Source: Nanobdellota archaeon (GTDB lineage: Archaea > Nanoarchaeota > Nanoarchaeia > Woesearchaeales > GW2011-AR9). From it: a stretch of 8,778 nucleotides of DNA. A model generated the notes under the pieces. The model made no database searches and was not told the origin of the DNA. It saw nothing but the letters and a program-made list of their open reading frames with translations. Positions 5,358 to 8,778 of this stretch are shown piece after piece (position 1 is the stretch's first letter; every line of letters starts with the position of its first letter). The stretch lies in the NCBI GenBank assembly GCA_002687775.1, contig NZBF01000012.1:1-8778 (forward strand). The letters are read 5' to 3'. The position numbers and the translations under genes are program-made.

Positions 5358-5363
5358 ACCACA

Positions 5364-5374
5364 AATAATATAAG
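5364..5374 (+). promoter_or_regulatory. TATA box of adk
   Basis: AATAATATAAG is centred about 27 nt upstream of ATG 5397, with no ribosome binding site between. The adk mRNA is probably leaderless, so the structured region before it belongs to another transcript. Confidence 0.6.
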
Positions 5375-5396
5375 CAAAAAGAAAACTCATCAACTC

Positions 5397-6011
5397 ATGA
5401 ACATCATTTTATTCGGACCACCAGGAGCAGGGAAAGGAACTGTTGCCGAGAAATTAGTTGAAGATTTCAAGTTGTTCCACGTTTCACCAGGAGCATTATT
5501 CAGGGAAGAAGTAAAGAAACAAACTACGTTAGGAAAAACGATTGCCGAATACATGGATAAAGGAAAATTAGTTCCCAACGAATTTACGGACCAAATGGTG
5601 AAATTAGAAATTGAAGGGAAAGATAACCTCCTCCTGGACGGTTACCCACGAGCCATTAGTCAAGCAGAATTTTTAAAAGACATAATAAAAATTGATAAAG
5701 TCCTTTTCATTAACATAACAAAAGATATTGCCATTGAACGGTTCTCTGGGAGACGAGTGTGCCAGAACGGTCATTCATTCCACATTAGAAACATTCCACC
5801 AAAAGTGGAAGGTGTCTGCGACTTTGATCAACTACTATTAACTACTAGACCCGATGATAACCCTGAGGTAATCAAACAGAGATTCATAACATATCATGAA
5901 CAAACAGCACCAGTCATTAATTTCTATAAAGATTTGGTTGTTGAAATTGACGGTTCACTACCACCAGAAGTTGTGTATGAGAAAGTGAAGAAAGCTGTTA
6001 ATTCTATTTAA
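5397..6011 (+). CDS. adk: Adenylate kinase, bacterial-type
   Basis: Makes two ADP from ATP and AMP in the cytoplasm, keeping the adenylate pool balanced. The 204 residues show the P-loop GPPGAGKG (7-14, catalytic Lys13), the AMP-binding SPGALFREE (30-38, where STGDLLR-like text is usual), DGYPR (81-85, usually DGFPR), the LID start SGRRVC (117-122), PPKVEGVCDFD (134-144) and RPDD (151-154), followed by QRFITYHEQTAPVINFY. This is the bacterial/eukaryotic long form with a LID, not the archaeal AdkA. The LID is odd: metal-binding versions have C-x2-C and C-x2-C/D, while here only Cys122, Cys141 and Asp144 remain and the second ligand position is deleted (VCQNGHSFH). Thr/Ala replacements in the AMP motif are also unusual. 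The toxin-antitoxin pair follows 40 bp downstream with its own promoter. Confidence 0.95.
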   Translation: MNIILFGPPGAGKGTVAEKLVEDFKLFHVSPGALFREEVKKQTTLGKTIAEYMDKGKLVPNEFTDQMVKLEIEGKDNLLLDGYPRAISQAEFLKDIIKIDKVLFINITKDIAIERFSGRRVCQNGHSFHIRNIPPKVEGVCDFDQLLLTTRPDDNPEVIKQRFITYHEQTAPVINFYKDLVVEIDGSLPPEVVYEKVKKAVNSI

Positions 6012-6020
6012 GAGCAAAAC

Positions 6021-6046
6021 ATTTATATATTATAGCCAACTATAGT
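6021..6046 (+). promoter_or_regulatory. Promoter and possible operator of the toxin-antitoxin pair
   Basis: ATTTATATAT (6021-6030) is a strong TATA box about 26 nt before ATG 6052. Between them the 8-bp palindrome ACTATAGT (6039-6046) and the partial copies TATAG (6031-6035) and ACTAT (6049-6053) surround the expected transcription start. This is a natural place for autorepression by the antitoxin, as in other relBE-type operons, but binding is inferred. Confidence 0.55.
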
Positions 6047-6051
6047 CTACT

Positions 6052-6270
6052 ATGGCAACAACAATACAAGTAAGTGAAGAATTAGTTAGTGAATTAAAGA
6101 GTAGAAAACTTTTTGACAAGGAAACATATGAAGAAGTCATTTGGGATTTAGTGGAAGATACCAAAGAGTTATCTGAGCAAACTAAAAGAGATATTGAGCA
6201 GGCCAGAGAAGAATTCAAACAAGGAAAATTTGTAACACATGAACAACTAAAAAAAGAGTTAGGATTGTAA
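6052..6270 (+). CDS. Antitoxin of a RelE-type pair
   Basis: A 72-residue, strongly charged protein directly upstream of the RelE-like toxin. The N-terminus (TTIQVSEELVSELKSRK) resembles the beta strand plus helix of short archaeal antitoxins of the ribbon-helix-helix or RelB-like kind and would bind DNA as a dimer. The rest (EEVIWDLVEDTKELSEQTKRDIEQAREEF) is an acidic, heptad-like helix expected to wrap around the basic toxin. ATG 6052 has a TATA box about 26 nt upstream and no ribosome binding site. The stop codon touches the toxin ATG, so the two are translated from one mRNA. Function is inferred from order, size and charge together with the toxin call. Confidence 0.8.
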   Translation: MATTIQVSEELVSELKSRKLFDKETYEEVIWDLVEDTKELSEQTKRDIEQAREEFKQGKFVTHEQLKKELGL

Positions 6271-6519
6271 ATGTTTGAATTGATTTATTCTGAAAAATTT
6301 GTAGGACAACTTAAAAAGCTTCCAAGTGAAGTACAAAAACGAATTATCAACAGTTTGGAACGTACCCGGATCCGTCCTCAAGCGTATATGAAAAAATTAG
6401 TAGGTAACCCACTATGGAGATTAAGAGTTGGCGATTACAGAGTCATTGTAGAGATTAAGATGGGCAAATTGTTGATATTCGTAATTGAAGTAAAACACAG
6501 AAGAAATATTTACAAATAA
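6271..6519 (+). CDS. RelE/ParE-family toxin
   Basis: An 82-residue basic protein of the RelE/ParE fold; RelE members cut mRNA in the ribosomal A site. Visible are the N-terminal strand and helices (FELIYSEKFVGQLKKLP, then VQKRIINSLERTR), the core strands PLWRLRVGDYRVIVEI (48-62) and the C-terminal EVKHRRNIYK (73-82). Arg50, Arg52, Arg57, His76, Arg77, Arg78 and Tyr81 lie where family members carry RNA-contacting or catalytic residues, so the protein looks intact and probably ribosome-directed. It starts directly after the antitoxin stop (TAA-ATG), the usual coupling. It converges with the ZIP gene, and the two stop codons are adjacent without spacer. Confidence 0.9.
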   Translation: MFELIYSEKFVGQLKKLPSEVQKRIINSLERTRIRPQAYMKKLVGNPLWRLRVGDYRVIVEIKMGKLLIFVIEVKHRRNIYK

Positions 6520-7278
6520 TCACAACAACATAATCATAATTCCTATCCCAGCAAGTAAAGCTATAATATGTCCAAGCGATTCTGAAAAATCAGTTTCTTT
6601 ATGCAACTCAGGAATTAAATTACTTCCAGCAATGTAAATAAATCCACCGGCTGCGAAGGGTAATATGAATGTTACAAAGGATTCTGTTTGCGCACCGAGT
6701 AATAACCCCACGCCAGCTCCAACAAATGCAACAGTAGCTGAAAGAAAATTAAACAATAACGCTTTTTTCTTTGAGAAACCTGCGTATAATAATACACCAA
6801 AATCAGCAATTTCTTGCGGAACTTCGTGAAGAACAACCGCAATAGTAGTAGCAATTCCAGCAGGAACTGAAACGAGATAACTTCCAGCGATAATTAAACC
6901 ATCCAAAAAATTATGTAATCCATCGCCTGCCAAGTTGAGCACGCCAATATGATGTTTATGTGATTCGTGTACTAATGGTGAATCATGATGACCAGCATGC
7001 GACGTGGCTCCTCGATGCATGTGGATAAATTTTTCAAGTAAAAAGAAGATAACAACACCTGATAAAATTAATAATGAAACAGTTACTGTAAATCCATTTT
7101 CAACAGATTCAGGTATTAAGTGTAAAAATGCACCACCCAGTAATGTTCCAGCAGACAAACTCACTAATAACAACAAAATATTATTTAATGATTTTTTACT
7201 GACAGCTAAATAAAGAACTCCCAGTAAAGATACTAAAGAAACAATAAGAACACTTACAAGGGTATAGAGTACAGTCAT
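6520..7278 (-). CDS. ZIP-family metal ion transporter
   Basis: A 252-residue integral membrane protein that probably carries Zn2+ or another divalent cation into the cytoplasm. Hydrophobic segments lie at about 4-25, 33-54, 63-82, 112-134, 140-160, 172-195, 203-223 and 235-252, giving the eight helices of the family. Signature residues of the transport site are present: GDGLHNFLDGL in the fourth helix (118-128; His122, Asn123, Asp126) and LHEVPQE in the fifth (150-156; His151, Glu152, Glu156). The loop between helices three and four is His-rich, with nine His between residues 86 and 110, typical of metal sensing or capture. The start is supported by a TATA box about 25 nt upstream of ATG 7278. 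No metal-responsive regulator gene lies beside it. Which metal it carries cannot be told. Confidence 0.93.
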   Translation of the reverse strand: MTVLYTLVSVLIVSLVSLLGVLYLAVSKKSLNNILLLLVSLSAGTLLGGAFLHLIPESVENGFTVTVSLLILSGVVIFFLLEKFIHMHRGATSHAGHHDSPLVHESHKHHIGVLNLAGDGLHNFLDGLIIAGSYLVSVPAGIATTIAVVLHEVPQEIADFGVLLYAGFSKKKALLFNFLSATVAFVGAGVGLLLGAQTESFVTFILPFAAGGFIYIAGSNLIPELHKETDFSESLGHIIALLAGIGIMIMLL

Positions 7279-7298
7279 AACATAAACAATATTTCGGA

Positions 7299-7308
7299 AT
7301 TTATAAGG
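7299..7308 (-). promoter_or_regulatory. TATA box of the ZIP transporter gene
   Basis: Minus-strand CCTTATAAAT is centred about 25 nt upstream of ATG 7278, fitting a leaderless transcript. Confidence 0.65.
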
Positions 7309-7336
7309 TTTACTCTAAATACCCCATGGTGTCCAA

Positions 7337-8305
7337 TCATCCAAACAATCCTTTCACAACCATCGTTGCATAACTTCCTTTTGGCAAAAAGAATGATAGT
7401 TTAACACCATCATCAACTTCTTCACACTGGAAATCTCCAACAGGAACGCATGCTTTACGCAATCCACCTTCTAAACTAATTTTTGGAATTTGCCGAATCA
7501 AAAAATCTTCGAATGTAATTTCTTCCTCTTTCATAATTTCATTAATAATACTTTCAAATTCACCGTCAACTTCACCCGCCCATCCAATGTAAGGAACATC
7601 TAAATCAATGAAATGTTTTGGAAAGATAAACATGCCTTCTTTATACTTCACTTCTTTTTCAATATCATTAATATAACGGGAAACTGTTTCATTCCACAAC
7701 CAACTTTGGTACGCATTAACATACATACGCAAATGCCTGATAGGAACTTGTTGTAATGCACCTACGTAATCCTGTGGAAATTTTGCTGTATGTTCTCTCA
7801 ACTCTTCACACTGACCAGTCCTTATAGCAACACGAACAGCTTCATGAAAATCTTTCTTCACTAATGCTTTACCAATGCGAACGTTATATTCACCAAATCG
7901 CTGAGTGTCGAAATAATTAGGAATGAAAGAAATTTCAGAACATCCTGAAACGTCACGTACAACAATTTCAAATGCATTCCCAGAAAGATCACCCAAACTT
8001 ATCGGTTTATCACCGTATCCAACAAATTCTAATGAAATGTCATTCAAAATAATATCTTCAACTCTCTCCCGTGAAACGTTGACGAAAGAAATCAACTGTG
8101 TAGTTACTGCTTTCTTATCTTTACTACCAGCAAACCCAATACTTTTCTGAGGAACATGCAATGCTGAAGATAATTTCCTTACCACATCCAATGTGTTCCA
8201 ATTTTCTTTCTTCAATAAAAAATAAAGAAATCTCCCCTTATCTTTTACTTCTACATTTGAAACTTCGTTTACAATGAAATCTTGTGGAACTGTTTTTATT
8301 TTCAT
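7337..8305 (-). CDS. truD: tRNA pseudouridine(13) synthase TruD
   Basis: Converts uridine 13 in the D-arm of tRNA to pseudouridine. The 322 residues (from ATG 8305) show VPQDFIVNEV near the start, the catalytic motif GFAGSKDKKAVTTQ (57-70, nucleophile Asp63), LSGNAFEIVVRD, NYFDTQRFG (130-138; family form N-Y-F-G-x-Q-R-F-G), AYQSWLWNE (198-206), SLEGGLRKACVPVGD and the C-terminal LPKGSYATMVVKGLF. It is short: E. coli TruD has 349 residues and many archaeal forms exceed 400, so the TRUD insertion domain is reduced. ATG 8329 and 8326 are alternative starts. ATG 8305 is preferred because protein homology begins there and a TATA box (8328-8335) is 26-27 nt upstream. The stop of the upstream gene directly precedes ATG 8329, so readthrough from that gene is also possible. 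Confidence 0.93.
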   Translation of the reverse strand: MKIKTVPQDFIVNEVSNVEVKDKGRFLYFLLKKENWNTLDVVRKLSSALHVPQKSIGFAGSKDKKAVTTQLISFVNVSRERVEDIILNDISLEFVGYGDKPISLGDLSGNAFEIVVRDVSGCSEISFIPNYFDTQRFGEYNVRIGKALVKKDFHEAVRVAIRTGQCEELREHTAKFPQDYVGALQQVPIRHLRMYVNAYQSWLWNETVSRYINDIEKEVKYKEGMFIFPKHFIDLDVPYIGWAGEVDGEFESIINEIMKEEEITFEDFLIRQIPKISLEGGLRKACVPVGDFQCEEVDDGVKLSFFLPKGSYATMVVKGLFG

Positions 8306-8327
8306 AGTATCAAATAAAACTCTCATC

Positions 8328-8335
8328 ATTTATAA
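8328..8335 (-). promoter_or_regulatory. TATA box of truD inside the upstream stop codon
   Basis: Minus-strand TTATAAAT is centred 26-27 nt upstream of ATG 8305. It includes the TAA stop (8330-8332) of the upstream gene, so the promoter overlaps that gene's 3' end. Confidence 0.6.
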
Positions 8336-8778
8336 CTTTTGCATAAAAGAAGAATAAGGTTGCAAAGGACCTTTCCGAATGAAAGATAAATCTTTTCGCT
8401 GGTGAGCTTCACGACGGGCTTTCCTACCATCCATCCAATGAAGAAGTTTCGGCTCCTCCGGTGAAACTCTGTATACATTTTTTTTATCAGCTTGATAGTA
8501 AACGTCGTCATTCGCTGACTTGATTACTGGAGTCACTAGCAACATATCAGAGTCAACAACCAATATTTTATTATGTTGATAGAAAGCTTCAACAGAACCC
8601 TCTTTCCACCAACGTTTACGTTCAGAGGGAAGAATTAATTCAGGTTTATGAAACGGTACCTGACCAGGGTTTAATACGTAACCCTCAGATTTATGCCCAC
8701 GAATTTGAACAAGGTGATCACCTTCAAAATGTCTACCTAATCTACGAAGTACACGTCTGACTGCTATGTCTTGAAGAT
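8330..8778 (-). CDS. C-terminal part of an unrecognised gene, cut by the right edge
   Basis: The frame is open from the right window edge to TAA at 8330-8332, giving 148 codons of the C-terminal end. It is basic and rich in Arg, Lys, His and Trp. Readable pieces include VRRVLRRLGRHFEGDHLVQIRG, then PGQVPFHKPELILPSERKRWW, VEAFYQHNKILVVDSDMLL and a tail of basic residues ending SSFMQKL. There is no signal peptide, membrane segment or Cys pair in this part. I do not recognise the family. The composition would suit an RNA-associated protein, but that is only impression. The frame continues well upstream of any internal start, so the true start lies outside. It directly precedes truD on the same strand. 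Confidence 0.75.
   Translation of the reverse strand, partial: LQDIAVRRVLRRLGRHFEGDHLVQIRGHKSEGYVLNPGQVPFHKPELILPSERKRWWKEGSVEAFYQHNKILVVDSDMLLVTPVIKSANDDVYYQADKKNVYRVSPEEPKLLHWMDGRKARREAHQRKDLSFIRKGPLQPYSSFMQKL

Noticed and set aside
5253..5360. tRNA gene on either strand
   Set aside because: No T-arm consensus GTTCRANNC, no cloverleaf with 7-bp acceptor and 5-bp anticodon arms could be drawn.
8326..8511. Minus-strand 61-codon frame upstream of truD
   Set aside because: Out-of-frame shadow of the partial gene that runs through 8330-8778.
1..8778. CRISPR array, insertion sequence, integrase or attachment site
   Set aside because: No regularly spaced repeats, transposase or integrase motifs, or flanking direct repeats were seen.

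Overview
The window is AT-rich, densely packed and archaeal in character. TATA-like boxes sit about 25-28 nt upstream of most start codons with no ribosome binding site between, which indicates mainly leaderless mRNAs. Poly-T tracts follow some genes. The gene content (TruD, bacterial-type adenylate kinase and cold-shock protein, archaeal RelE-type toxin-antitoxin pair, Cys-rich lipoprotein with a CGNG..DEGETC module, many small orphan membrane proteins) fits a small-genome DPANN archaeon of the Woesearchaeota/Pacearchaeota kind. That placement is inference from style and content; the window holds no rRNA or other marker gene.

Layout. 1-310: possible start of a minus-strand gene running off the left edge, two small hairpins, then a poly-T terminator. 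311-1558 (-): secreted Cys-rich lipoprotein. 1679-1954 (+): small winged-helix regulator, divergent from the lipoprotein. 1946-3416 (-): a damaged locus where the first 89 codons of an endonuclease/exonuclease/phosphatase-family gene are joined to the last ~400 codons of an AlbA_2/HATPase/winged-helix regulator; each gene lacks the other part. 3482-3682 (-): cold-shock protein with a leader of about 97 nt containing two hairpins. 3862-5222: four small orphan genes (one soluble, one zinc-ribbon membrane protein, two membrane proteins). 5258-5357: GC-richer intergenic stretch that folds on paper into a three-way junction, a candidate ncRNA. 5397-6011 (+): adenylate kinase with an atypical LID. 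6052-6519 (+): antitoxin-toxin pair. 6520-7278 (-): ZIP metal transporter. 7337-8305 (-): TruD, preceded without a gap by the C-terminal part of an unrecognised gene that runs off the right edge.

The genes do not form one pathway. Most appear to be single-gene transcription units with their own promoters; only the toxin-antitoxin pair is a clear operon. I see no complete new multi-gene system. The best leads are the structured RNA before adk, the cold-shock leader, and the chimeric junction near 3148.
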